A stretch of 64,000 nt of DNA, from assembly GCA_032209605.1 (NCBI GenBank), contig JASFXZ010000039.1:930001-994000 (forward strand). The letters are read 5' to 3'. Made by a program: the position numbers and the translations under genes. Under the pieces are notes generated by a model, which was given only the letters and a program-made list of their open reading frames with translations, did not search any database and was not told where the DNA came from. Source of the DNA: Mactromeris polynyma (lineage: Eukaryota > Mollusca > Bivalvia > Venerida > Mactridae). Of this stretch, positions 34,111-46,911 are shown piece after piece (the first letter of the stretch is position 1; each line of letters opens with the position of its first letter).

Positions 34111-35555
34111 TATTACCCTTAATTGTACTGTGTGTACTTTCGTTTTCATAGTAATTTGTATCAGATAGTTCTGCTAAAGGATATGCTCGGACTTTTCATC
34201 TTTGTGGGTGAACAATAAGTGACAAAACACAAATCGAGAAAACCACTTCATTCGAAAAAATCCGTTCAATATAAAAAGTTACAGGCAAAACTCTGTATAT
34301 ATATACACTGTAACCGAGAAGTCACGTGGGAAGAGGTGCATGTGATGGTTAGCTGGAAAGGCTTCGATCAGCAACAGATAGTATAGCAAACAAGTACAAA
34401 AGTTGCTACAGAATGCAGCAAATGGATGTAGCACAGCGAACAATATGGGTTAAATACAAGTTGAGCCAGAATGAGGTAGAAGAACTTGTGACTGACATAT
34501 AATAGAAGACAATGATATGCAGTTACTAAAAAGATGAGACTTTGCGACTCCGGTTTGCAAAGGAAATAAAAAACGTAGTTCACCTGTGTAGAATGCAAAA
34601 CTGCTATATATTAAATACATTTATTTATGTATAACGTTTTAGGGTAGAAATGTGTTGGCAGAATAATCCGTGGCCATCATTGTGGATGCAAAACTTCATA
34701 AATGTTAGTTCATTTGTAGACAAGTGAACTGTAGTGGTGATGAAAAATTGAATTATTTTTCGACTGGATCAAAAATTGAAGACAAATAACTAACATAAAA
34801 AATTACATGGAAATGGTGCAATAAATATGACAGTGACCATAACTGTATTTGGTAACTTTATTAGTGTACTATATATATATACACATACATACACATATAT
34901 ATACAACATGGCCATGACGGCCCTTTATTGCTGAACTGAGTATTATATACTACGTTTCCATGCAAGGTTGCGTAAATTCTTCTATTGTGTTTTTAATTTT
35001 GTAGCTCATCGCTCTAATGTGCAATGGACTGCAACAATTTGAAATTTTTTGAAAGAGACCAATGCAAGAATGGTTTTGGTGAAGTTTGAGCAAAAGTTTT
35101 GTTATTGAAGTAATTTGATAAAATGTTGATGGCAAACATGAACAAGCGACACAGGGTTATCCCAAGAACTCATCTTGGAGCAATGCTAAAAAACAATGTA
35201 CAGATGTATTTTAAACAAAATTATCATGGTAATCGTCGGTGCTAAATATGTTGGTTTGCTAACATGTGTGTTTAGTTTGGATGTAAAGTATCATTGTTAG
35301 TTACTAACGTATTGGTGGTGAAGGTGAAATAATAACCATGGTGCAATCACAGTAATAATATATGATGAAATAAGATAATGATAAATCATAAGAAACAAAG
35401 TTATTATTTTAACCAAAAAAGGCAAGGTATTATCATAATAATAATAACTTAATATATACATCATTTTACATTAAGGACATTAAGCTAGTATTGGATGTAA
35501 ATGTACAATGTAATTAAATGTGTATGAGTTGTGGACGAACATGAATAATGAAAAC
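34111..35555. other. Block X non-coding DNA, copy 2
   Basis: Near-identical to 16698-18142; nothing additional seen. Confidence 0.6.
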
Positions 35556-37073
35556 TTTTTATTTTTATTTTTTTATTTAATCATACATACATAACATATA
35601 GGAGCTTATCATATACATGTACATATAAATGCATAATAAACGTGGCAGTTGTTTAAAGATATACTACATTGTAGGTATTTCTATATCTATTATATTGCTA
35701 GTTCGTATATTCACAGTAAAAAAAAATTAAATGTGACAATATGACAAAAAGGTTTGTATGTAGAAAAAGATAGAAACCAGACACACCTTTGATATAATCT
35801 AGTCTAGTATACTATTACAGTACGAAAACGAAAAGAGACTAGATCATTTCGATGTGTGGTTAAAACAGCTTTTGAAAAATCAACGAGGAATGCTTACAGT
35901 ATAAGCATTGATAACGTTATATTTAGTTCTTGATTAGATTAAAGGCAGGTGTTTGTTAAAGATTGTTAAAAAACGATAATTGACCTTTCGTTGATTAAGG
36001 TATATAGCCAGTGTTTTATATTCGTATGTAAATATATTGTATAGGTTGCTGGTTTTAGTCCAATTGTCGCTTTCAAAGTATGCTTTGCTAATGCAAAAAG
36101 CTATTAATGATAGTATTTGGTTCATATGATGGTATTCGCAATTACTTATCTTATATCCATTAACTATATGTTTGAGAATCCGGACATTTTTATTTATCCC
36201 AAACATATTGAATACAGTTTGAACATCAGTCCATAATTTATTCGTTTGTGGACAATCGATGAAAAGATGATTATATGTTTCGGTAACATTGCATTAGCCT
36301 GGAATCCTGGCCAAACCTCCTATTGCTCCGCGTCTGTTATCTGAGATTGAATGTATGAAGGAGTATAGTGCAGACCAATCAATGTGTAAGTTAAGTACAG
36401 CTTCCCAGTGACCATGCATGTACGGTTTGGTGAATTTTGACGATATAAGATACTTATAAATGTAGTTGCTGTTAATATTTTCAAGTCTTAGTTTATTGAC
36501 TTTTATCTCAAGAGAAGTATAAACTAATGTATGTTTTGAAGTATGCTTCCATGATTTAGGGATTGATTTTAGTAATATGCTGTATTCTGAGATCCAGTTG
36601 TGTGTGCTAATAAGTTTGTTACGAATTGTTTGTGAACTTAGATCACCGTGTTTGTCTAGCAGTGGAGTTTATCCAGTTTGGGAATATTAAACATTTACCG
36701 TTGTACTTGATATTTTTGTTTCCCCATATTACTTCTTTGCGTATTTCGCGGAAGTTTTTAATTTCTGCACAATTTGTGCATTTTAACTGTAACCATGTTT
36801 ACAATGTTGGTATTTTTAGATCTAATAGTTTTTTAATGTTTAGATTCATGTAAAATAACAGGAAATTGTTACCGTATTGTTTAAAGTATAAATTTGGTAT
36901 CATTTTCCACTTAGCCGTATTTTTATTATCACACATAGCTTGTACCCATTTTATTTTTAACGACTTTATATGTGACTCAATATTTAGCATTTCTAGTCCT
37001 CCTAATCGTTTATCGCCGATCAATGTCTTTCTTTTAATTTTGTCTCTTTGAATAATGAAAATGTAAACGACTG
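35556..37073 (-). mobile_element. 5'-truncated LINE remnant, copy 2
   Basis: Duplicate of 18143-19660 with the same broken frames (GGLEMLNIESHIKSLKIKWV, YNHLFIDCPQTNELW) and A-rich end. It shares its truncation point with copy 1, so it was copied by segmental duplication and not by a second retrotransposition. Confidence 0.7.
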
Positions 37074-37776
37074 TATTGATGTCCTTGTAAATGGAAATGA
37101 AATGTGCGGCTTACTTATGTTACGTGGCCCATTTCGGTACCCGCACGTAATGTAGTGGAGGCAACAGTGATCCATAACCAGTGATGTGATGATGGCAAGA
37201 TATAACGACAATAGCACAGTTCCGCTTGATCAAATTTAATAACAGTGACACAAAGTTCGCAGAGTAATAATAATGTTCACAGAAAAGTATATTTAATAAA
37301 TAGTCACTAAGTTAAGTTTCAAAATACACAAAGTCTTAAAGTTTAAATCACGAAGAAGTCAAATAGTCACTAAGACAAATGTCACTTAGACAATTTCCTT
37401 AAAGGTATCTCATAGCAACTAATATTATCTATTTTATTTGATGTCTTAACAAATTACCCGCGAAAGAGGGGAGGTGTCATGCGTTTATCACGTGATTCTA
37501 ATTAACAAATGAAATGGCGCTTTTAACTCAATAAAGGATCAATGGGCGTGTTCTTTATTATTTCATAATACATACAAAAACCTTTGTCTTGCCTAGAGAC
37601 TGTTTCCCCACAGAAGCCACATATAATTATAAATGTTACGCCGAAACCATATACGCGTATTTGTCTATCAATTAGGTAATTAAACTGTCGATTCAAATAT
37701 ACTTATATAGATAAAGATTATCATTCAACAAACCTGTCATCGGTTTACAACTGAAACGTTTATGGTTACTTACTTA

Positions 37777-38021
37777 TGGTGGCATATTACTGCCACCAGT
37801 TAGCATTATAACGTTCGCGAATTAATTCGTGTCAACCACTTAATTATTACGATAATTATCTAGCTATCTAGTTAATATTCGTGATAAATTTTCGGTAAGA
37901 TAAATATCATACAACTAGAAACAGGCTTGAAAGTGCCCAAAACTGCCACCTCTTACCTTTTTATGATGTATTACACTAGATTTAAGTTATCATGCTAACT
38001 GGTGGCAGTAATATGCCACCA
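37777..38021. mobile_element. 245-bp MITE, copy 2
   Basis: Duplicate of 20387-20631. The right flank has mutated from TACTTA to CACTTA. Confidence 0.75.
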
Positions 38022-38149
38022 CACTTAATAGTATCAATGAAACAAAGAACGTTTATAAGTCATAGTAATGCGTTGCTATAGTATCACAATCACGTGGGCG
38101 TTTGGCAGTCTGATAGTATGTGGACATGCAAACAGTAAAAATTAACACT

Positions 38150-41100
38150 TCAACAATCACGTGGGCGTTTGGCAGTCTGAATGGTCAGTTTGCCATTATG
38201 AAATGTCCCACGAGCATTAATGGGAAGTGATTCTGTTAAGAAGTCGTGAAGGGCTGGATCTTCTTCCATGGTTTGTAAGTCAGGCAAGTTAACTATCAGT
38301 TCTAAGTCTGGTTTGAACAATTTCCACATTTCGTGTGTGCCCATACTTCTTTTGAGCACTACTTGTGCTAAGCAATAATAACTCTGTTGAGTTAATGATT
38401 TTCCTTTGCACTTCGGGCAAGTTCCATCTTCTAATTTTTTGTTCCAACATTCTGAAAAGATACGATAAAAGTTGAGCGTAATGTGTAAAATTATTATAGA
38501 TAATATTGTTACTCAAATCTTGCTTTATATGATATATATTATTAGTTGGCTATATTGCGATACTCAAATTTGGCGCTAAAACAGTTGGATAGAGAATGTG
38601 ATCCTTATCAGGGAATGCACAACCATGATTAAAGTGGGAAGGTTATGTGTTTTGAACAAATAAATACTATGTATTGATGTTGGAGTTATGAAAGTCTTGC
38701 ACTGAAACCTCGATTTGTTGGTTTTATTGTTGACGTGAACAGAAAATCAATGACGCTGAGAAGGCAAACACACCTGACTTTGGGCAGCACTGATATTTAT
38801 GCGCCGAAGTGACGCCCATAACCTGAAACTCCTCAGGCTCTGAACCACTACTGTTGGTGCTGTCTGCAGTGAAGTCTTCGTCGTCAAAACGGGGGCCCAT
38901 CTGTGGTAGGTCCATGGAGTCTTGTGGGAGGTACTGGAACGATTAGAGTTATCACTGAGGAAAGCTTGTTCGAAGAGTGTGTGTTTCAAATGAAACTTGG
39001 TGTTCCATATACATGATAACATTTTAAACTGTAGCTTGAATAATTAATAATATCCCCAACAGTACTATCCATTCAGACGAAATGAGACACACATGATTCA
39101 TAGGAAATGGCCACATTTGTTGTCCATATACCGTATTGATCCCACATGTTGATTATTTGTACAACACAAGGTCTATACATAATAGTGGTAAATGTGTACT
39201 GAGTTTAATTCAAACCCTATGAAAGTGTGGTGATAGTTAACAAAACAAACCTGTTGAAGTAAGGAAGAGAAAAAATGTAATGGAAAAAATGTTGTGGACA
39301 TTGGACGAGTTATGGTATTAATCTATGTGTGTAAAGTTTCCTTACAAACTATTTGAAGCTGTGTGATAGTTTGTATAACAAACTTTTTCGACTTACTGCT
39401 TGACAAACGCAATGCAAGTGTGATGCACATCTTCACTTCATGGTGATGATGTGCACAATACTTCACAAGACAATGTACGAATTTGTGAAAGTGAGTTTGC
39501 GTAACCAAATTTGCAAACAACCTTGAACTGGTTAATCAAAGAACTAGATTGTGACTCCATGTTGAGACCATTCGTGTGCGTAATGTTAAGAAACGATGTA
39601 TATAATTTCCTGAAGCATTGTTGAGATATTATATATTGTAGAATGTGTTGAAAGTGGAAATGCAAGCTCCAGTTTGTGCCAAAAATTTGTTAAGGTAACA
39701 AAAGTTGCGACAATTTAAATTGATTCATACCTCAATCTTGGAAGATTTTTTAGTAGACAGCGTGTGCGTGTCCTTCCACCTATAGGTTTCGGTAACGCTC
39801 AAAACGTCTCCCTCGGTAAAATCTCGCTGTGCGTCTTCTCCAAACAGAGCAATTTTCACCGGCCCTTCGTCAGGACAATCTTGCAACGCCAAGAATTTTA
39901 TAGGTAGTACACCATTGCGCCTGTACTTCAAAGGCGAAGTCTGGAGAAAATATTTGTATATTATGAGACAATAACAAATTTGTAAGTTCTCAATATGGGT
40001 TTATTTGCTATGTATTTCTAGAAATGAGCTCCTGGAAGAAATCATCACTAGATTGACTAAATAGATTAAATCTGTTCTTTGATATAGCTACAACTTTATA
40101 TATTGGTAACAATATAAAAATATATTTTAGTTTAGCTTAATATATTTGTAATGATGTAAATTTGATTGATCAGCTGGAATATAATTTTTGTTTTTAGAAT
40201 GAGAATGGATTTTTGTTTTACTTTAGGAAACAAATATGCATTTATGGTATTGGGTATTGGCATTTATTTGACAAATTGGTAGACTCATGAAATTGTTTGC
40301 AGTTATCCAACAGCCATATAGGAATGAGTGCAAATCATTTGTTAAATTGTTATTTTTTTACTCAACTCATGCATACTTGATTATTTGCTAAATTTATGGT
40401 AACTGATATAAGCAACAGAAGAAACAGAGATACCTGTACAACATAATGCGCCTGAATGGCTTTTTGTGACATAGTTGGTATTGATCCATGTGACCTTGAC
40501 CTTGGATCCATGGATCTCAAAATCTATAAAGTTTCATAACTACCCGTTATCAATGTGTAGACATATTTTGATGAGTGTAGGTCAAGTTGTTCGCAAGCTA
40601 TTGATTGGAAACTAAAAAGTCACCAACTGACAAACTGACCGACATGTGCAAAACACTGCTTTCTTTTTTTGTAGAGGGTCATAAAACATAAATATACATA
40701 CTTATTGGTAGGCGAACTATAATCAAACATGTCTAAGGTTAGCCAGATGTAAGTCATATAACTTTAAGTACAGAAAAAAATGCTAACCTGCACAACTTTT
40801 GCTAATATGTTGCTAGACGTATTTGACTTGATGGCATTGGCCAGTTTGGTGGGGCCATCTTTTTTTGTAGACCCGTTTTTCAAGGCATAGTCTATGATGG
40901 CTTGTTGTACCTGAATGGGCGCCCAATAAGTCACCTCTGTGGAACTGACAACCCAAAGCTGGTTCTCTCCAGTTTTTCTTATAGCATCTTTCAGGAAAAC
41001 AGAAGCACCGGGCGTCATGCTTGGAATTATCCTGTATATCCTTAACAGACAGGAACTAGTAGCGTCTGCAACAGTCGCACAAAAGTAGCGACGTTCTGTG

Positions 41101-41215
41101 TCTGTTTTAGTTTTGTAAGTGTGTGGCCCAGTTAGACCAATGACATATACAGCCACGGAAACAAATGTGTCTGCAGGCTTCTCTAAAGCTTCTGCCAATG
41201 ACAGCAAGTCCATAT
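38150..41215 (-). CDS. RPA1-like OB-fold/zinc-ribbon protein, copy 2 (four exons)
   Basis: Most compact intact copy. Exons are 41215-40788 (ATG at 41213), 39940-39731, 38933-38774 and 38451-38150, about 365 residues. Phases 0, 0 and 1 are preserved, and acceptors (TTTTCAG, CTCCAG, GTTCCAG, TTTTCAG) and donors (CAG|GTTAGC, GAG|GTATGA, CAG|GTGTGT) are sound. Exon 1 lacks three residues present in copy 1 around LLRIYRIIPSMTPG. Zinc-ribbon cysteines are retained (CPKSEC...CPKC); the residue after the second cysteine is W, against R in copy 1. As in copy 1, the ATG sits two bases inside exon 1, so a 5' non-coding or coding exon may precede it. No helicase sequence adjoins this copy. The likely role is ssDNA binding in the nucleus, or as part of a rolling-circle transposon. 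Confidence 0.72.
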
Positions 41216-41461
41216 CTGAAAAGGATGAATGGAATGCGAATTGTGAACTACAAAAGACAGTAAATTTTGTGGAAAATGTAGAAATGTAAAAATGAAAATG
41301 TTAAACCATTAAGAAATACAAAAGTAAGGATAGGTGCAATTGTGTTTGTAATACATGTAAGTTGGGCCATTGATATAGAGGAATGTTTATCATAATGAAA
41401 ACCGAAAAAGAAGTAATAACTAATATAGTTGCTTATGATGTTGTAGGTGCTGAATGCTGTG

Positions 41462-42184
41462 AAAATACTGACATAATACTAAAGATGTCCACATAATTTT
41501 TTGGCTGGTGTGGTCATAGCGAAAGCAAATTGAAAAAAATGGAAAAACAATAAAGTAAGGCATTCAATGAGAATTGTGCAGCACTAAATGGAGGCAGTGA
41601 ATGTATCGCAAGCCTGGACAAACATAGCAACTTTTGTAAGAAGTAGTAATGGCATGAACGCAAGGTATCGAAACTCAATTAAATGCATACATAATCAAAG
41701 CAGTGTCTGTCAAGAAGAAAGGATTTTATATCTAGCTTGCTGCAGATTGGTAGATTTAACATAAGGCTGGTAACAAATAAAGCAGTAGAAAAGGTGGCTT
41801 CAGTTCGAAAGAAACAAATAGTTCATAATAGCCATTTGGAATATGGGAAAAACAAGGAAGTGATTGAACCAGTGAAGTAGTGAAGTTAATTGCAAAAGTA
41901 ATTTTGATACAAAAGTAAATAATTTGGACTGAAAGTAAACAAGCAGTGGTTATTTTTACATAAGGTCTCCATACTTGTTAAAATTTGTTTGAAAATACTT
42001 ATTTTATTAAAAGGCATGACTGAGTGCAAACATGGTTGCCATAACTTCAGATAGACATTTCCATCTGATCAAAGTAACTGACGTGGAATCAAGAAAGAAC
42101 AAGAAGTAAATTTCACCTTAAATACACAAAGGTTAAGAGCACAATATTTTGGGCTAACAATCAGCAGCAGGACGGTACATGAGA
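41462..42184. other. Spacer between RPA1-like copies 2 and 3
   Basis: AT-rich, with no similarity to other parts of the window noticed and no gene recognised. Confidence 0.5.
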
Positions 42185-42420
42185 TTATTGTTTAGCAAGG
42201 TCACGCAAACGATTATAATCTTTAAGAACAGTTTGATCTGCTGTAACAACATCAGAATTTAAACGAAGCAAATGTAAGCCACTAAGTTGAGTAACTCTAC
42301 TTAGAGCAGCATATGCCTACCCGGTTGGAATACAGAGGAATCCAAATCCAATGAACAAGAGGAAGTTAAGAGACCTTGGACTTTATGGATTGTGCATGCC
42401 CAGCACAGACTGAGAGGAAA
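42185..42420 (-). pseudogene. PIF1-type helicase C-terminal fragment (motifs V-VI)
   Basis: The minus strand reads LCWACTIHKVQGLL (motif V/VI region), then LDLDSSVFQPG. After a one-base deletion near 42318 it reads AYAALSRVTQLSGLHLLRLN, then ADQTVLKDYNRLRDLAKQ and TAA at 42185. The HKVQG and ALSRV signatures are standard for PIF1 and Helitron helicases. It is joined directly to the zinc-ribbon exon of RPA1-like copy 3. Confidence 0.8.
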
Positions 42421-45362
42421 ACTTTTGAGTACTACTTGTGCTGTGCAATAATAACTCTGTTGAGTTAATGATTGTCCTTTGCACATCGGGTAAGTTCCAT
42501 CTTCTAAGTTTTTGTTCCGACATTCTGAAAAGATACGAGCGTATTGTGTAAAATTATTATAGAACACCAAATTGTTACTCAAATCTAGCTTTATATGATA
42601 TATAGTATAGTAGCTATATTGCGATACTCAAATTTGGCGCTAAAACATTTGGATAGAGAATGTGATCATAATCAGGGAATGCACAACCATGATTAAAGTG
42701 GGAAGGTTATGTGTTTTGAACAAATAAATACTATGCTATAATTATTCATATTTATAGAAACGAAGCACAATTGTATATATTTCGTAGGTTCAGCGCAAGA
42801 CTATCCTAACTCCTATGTATTGATGTTGGAGTTATGAAAGTCTTGCACTGAAACCTCGATTTGTTGGTTTTATTGTTGACGTGAACAGAAAATCAATGAC
42901 GCTGAGAAGGCAAACACACCTGACTTTGGGCAGCACTGATATTTATGCGCCGAAGTGACGCCCATAACCTGAAACTCCTCAGGCTCTGAACCACTACTGT
43001 TGGTGCTGTCTGCAGTGAAGTCTTCGTCGTCAAAACGGGGGCCCATCTGTGGTAGGTCCATGGAGTCTTGTGGGAGGTACTGGAATGATTAGAGTTATCA
43101 CTGAGGAAAGCTTGTTCGAAAAGTGTGTGTTTCAAATGAAACTTGGTGTTCCATATACATGATAACATTTTAAACTGTAGCTTGAATAATTAATAATATC
43201 CCCAACAGTACTATCCATTCAGACGAAATGAGACACACATGATTCATAGGAAATGGCCACATTTGTTGTCCATATACCGTATTGATCCCACATGTTGATT
43301 ATTTGTACAACACAAGGTCTATACATAATAGTGGTAAATGTGTACTGAGTTTAATTCAAACCCTATGAAAGTGTGGTGGTAGTTAACAAAACAAACCTGT
43401 TGAAGTAAGGAAGAGAACAAATGTAATGGAAAAAATGTTGTGGACATTGACGAGTTATGGTATTAATCTATGTGTGTAAAGTTTCCTTACAAACTATTTG
43501 AAGCTGTGTGGTAGTTTGTATAACAAACTTTTTCGACTTACTACTTGACAAACGCAATGCAAATGTCATGAACATCTTCACGTCATGGTGATGACGTCAA
43601 CAATACTTCACAAGACAATGTACGAATTTGTGAAAGTGAGTTTGCGTAACCAAATTTGCAAACAACCTTGAACTGGTTAATCAAAGAACTAGATGGTGAC
43701 TCCATGTTGAGACCATTCGTGTGCGTAATGTTAAGAAACGATGTATATAATTTCCTGAAGCATTGTTGAGTTATTATATATTGTAGAATGTGTTGAAAGT
43801 GGGAATGCAAGCTCCAGTTTGTGCCAAAAATGTGTTAAGGTAACAAAAGTTGCGACAATTTAAATAGATTCATACCTCAATCTTGGAAGATTTTTTAGTA
43901 GACAGCGTGTGCGTGTCCTTCCACCTATAGGTTTCGGTAACGCTCAAAACGTCTCCCTCGGTAAAATCTCGCTGTGCGTCTTCTCCAAACAGAGCAATTT
44001 TCACCGGCCCTTCGACAAGACAATCTTGCAACGCCAAGAATTTTATAGGTAGTACACCATTGCGCCTGTACTTCAAAGGCGAAGTCTGGAGAAAATATTT
44101 GTATATTGTGAGACAATAAAAAATTTGTAAGTTTTCAATATGGGTTTATTTGCTATGTATTTCTAGAAATGAGCTCCTGGAAGAAATCATCACTAGATTG
44201 ACTAAATAGATTAAATCTGTTCTTTGATATAGCTACAACTTTATATATTGGTAACAATATAAAAATATATTTTGGTTTAGCTTAATATGTTTGTAATGAT
44301 GTAAATTTGATTGATCAGCTGGAATGTAATTTTTGTTTTTAGAATGAGAATGGATTTTTGTGTTACTTTAGGAAACAAATATGCATTTATGGTATTGGGA
44401 ATTGGCATTTATTTGACAAATTGGTAGACTTATGAAATTGTTTGCAGTTATCCAACAGCTATATAGGAATGAGTGCAAATCATTTGTTAAATTGTTATTT
44501 TTTTACTCAACTCATGCATACTTGATTATTTGCTAAATTTAGGGTAACTGATATACAGCAACAGAAGAAACAGAGATACCTGTACAACATAATGCGCCTG
44601 AATGGCTTTTTGTGACATAGTTGGTAGTGATCCATGTGACCTTGACCTTGGACCCATGGATCTCAAAATCTATAAAGTTTCATTACTACCCGTTATCAAT
44701 GTGTAGACATATTTTGATGAGTGTAGGTCAAGTTGTTCGCAAGCTATTGATTGGAAACTAAAATGTCACCAACTGACAAACTGACCGACATGTGCAAAAC
44801 ACTGCTTTCTTTTTTTGTAGAGGGTCATACAACATAAATATACATACTTATTGGTAGGCGAACTATAATCAAACATGTCTAAGGTTAGCCAGATGTAAGT
44901 CATATAACTTTAAGTACAGAAAAAAAATGCTAACCTGCACAACTTTTGCTAATATGTTGCTAGACGTATTTGACTTGATGGCATTGGCCAGTTTGGTGGG
45001 GCCATCTTTTTTTGTAGACCCGTTTTTCAAGGCATAGTCTATGATGGCTTGTGGTACCTGAACGGGCGCCCAATTAGTCACCTTTGTGGAACTGACAACC
45101 CAAAGCTGGTTCTCTCCAGTTTTTCTTAAAGCATCTTTCAGGAAAACAGAAGCACCGGGCGTCATGCTTGGAATTTTCCTGTATATCCTTAACAGACATG
45201 AACTAGTAGCGTCTGCAACAGTCGCACAAAAGTAGCGACGCTCTGTGTCTGTTTTAGTTTTGTAAGTGTGTGGCCCAGTTAGACCAATGACATATACAGC
45301 CACGGAAACAAATGTGTCTGCAGGCTTCTCTAAAGCTTCTGCCAATGACAGCAAGTCCATAT
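42301..45362 (-). pseudogene. RPA1-like protein, copy 3, with chimeric last exon
   Basis: Exons 45362-44935, 44085-43876 and 43079-42920 are open and nearly identical to copy 2. The last exon (42524-42301) starts normally (ECRNKNLEDGTYPMCKGQSL) but two ribbon positions have changed, CPKC becoming YPMC, so one zinc ligand is lost. After CTAQVVLK the sequence switches to the PIF1 fragment (SFPLSLCWACTIHKVQG) and ends at a premature stop. The C-terminal segment present in copies 1 and 2 (THEMRKLFKPDLELIVN) is gone. The product, if made, would be an RPA1-like/PIF1 chimera of about 340 residues with a damaged ribbon; it is most likely non-functional. Confidence 0.7.
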
Positions 45363-45539
45363 CTGAAAAAAGGATGAATGGAATGCGAATTGCGAACTAC
45401 AAAAGACAGTAAATTTTGTGGAAAAGTAAGGATAAGTGCAATTATGTTTGTAATACATGCAAGTTGGGTTCTTGATATAGAGGAATGTTTATCATAATGA
45501 AAACCGAAAAAGAAGTAATAACTAATAAAGTTGCTTATG

Positions 45540-45890
45540 AGGTTGTAAGTGCTGAATGCTGTTCACGTAAGGAGGATCTAGTAGGAAATATGCAAAGGAT
45601 AGATGGATGAGACATAGCACTATTTAACCTAAATTTCAAAACTACAATTTCATCACTATTTATCATTCCAACTCTAGCTTGGTTCAAATGACCGATGTAT
45701 TGAATGTCCTGACTTTGGCGAACATTTTGGCGCAAGAAAACAGGGAAAATAATTTGTTTTGAAAGCAAATTACCCACAAACAGGCTTGATTTGGAAAAAG
45801 TCTCCAAATAAAATGACATTTAGACCGTCAAATGGAGAACAATTGCCTACTGATGAAAGTGAACATTCTGTCACTCACCAGACTGACTTT
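45540..45890 (-). pseudogene. PIF1-type helicase fragment (motifs III-IV), unit 3
   Basis: Same segment as 26530-26890 but shortened: a 17-base deletion after FISR, a frameshift around the GDFFQIKPV motif, and loss of bases near 45755. IFPVFLRQNVRQSQDIQYI and the terminal IFPTRSSLREQHSALTTS are recognisable. Similarity ends abruptly near 45890. Confidence 0.7.
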
Positions 45891-46310
45891 TGTGAACAGG
45901 ATCAATATATGGAAAATAAACGAATCACCGTCATCACGGAAACTGTAAAATTTACGTACTCGTAGTATTAGATGAATACAAGTACATGTGTAACTAATTA
46001 ATTACTAAGGATATCATTGAATATTCTGTTATTGGTTCAACCATAATTGTACACATATCGTGCATTTTCACAGATGTATGACACGTTGGAATCTTTTGAG
46101 TACGGTATTTGAAATTATTATTTTGGGTAATAATGAACACGTGTAGAAAAATAAAACAATTTAGGTAGCATTGTGAGACCCATAACATCGTCATAATTGA
46201 CTGACATTTCACTTTCTAACATAAGAAAAACTTATGGAGTTGAGACTATTTTCTCGGTGATTGCACCAGAAGTGAGTTAGAAATGTCTGATGATGGGGAC
46301 ACGTTGACCC
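45891..46310. other. Spacer before the large Harbinger element
   Basis: No gene or repeat recognised; AT-rich. Confidence 0.5.
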
Positions 46311-46526
46311 TGTGTTCACAAAGAAACTTAAGTCTGATTGTCAGGACCAGGAACAACTTTTTGGATCAATTTTGAGATCAGGATCAAAGTTGGTGTTCAC
46401 AAAGGATCAAGATCAAATTTGAGCCGAAAATCGGGATCAAGTTGATCTTTATATTGATTAATTCTGATCCTGCTCTAGAGGAGGATAAAATTAAGATATA
46501 CTCGTATCCCATAATTCAATGTAAAG

Positions 46527-46911
46527 ATGGCTGATTATGTCGTAAGGCAGCGTCGTTTGCACAATGGTTTACTATTGGATACTCGAGTATTCCCTGACCG
46601 TGCCAACCCTTTGGAAGATTTTGACAGGGAGGAGATTCGGGAGCGGTATCGTTTCTATCCAGAAACTATATTATTTTCTTTGTAATTTAGTTGACATCGA
46701 TAGAGCAACGGAGAGGTCTCATGCATTGCCACCTCTTTTGTTGACTCTTTTTTTTGCAAGCAATGCCCACCATATTGTTATAGCCGTGTGCACGGTGTAT
46801 CAAGAGTCAGTCAGCTTTCTGTGATTCTCTGACTTCTTTCCTCAAATTTCCATCAGCAAATGAGCAAGAAACTGTGATGAAAAAGTTTTACGCTGTCGCT
46901 GGTAAGTATGA
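46527..46911 (+). pseudogene. HARBI1-like transposase, N-terminal exon (frameshifted)
   Basis: ATG at 46527 leads into FPDRANPLEDFDREEIRERY and RFYPETILF, the conserved start of PIF/Harbinger nucleases (DDE_Tnp_4). One extra T near 46676 shifts the frame; the next frame continues CNLVDIDRATERSHALPPLL. A further shift gives SLTSFLKFPSANEQETVMKK, then FYAVA and a donor G|GTAAGT at 46911. The helix-turn-helix region is present but the catalytic residues are not. Confidence 0.75.

Larger units (their letters stand above)
27179..41461. repeat. Tandem segmental duplication, unit 2
   Basis: Second copy of 11942-26547. It lacks the Harbinger insertion but gains 2.25 kb of extra DNA (30373-32622). 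The middle block is nearly identical to unit 1 (for example a 118-codon frame differing at one residue), while the RPA1-like exons differ more. Confidence 0.9.
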
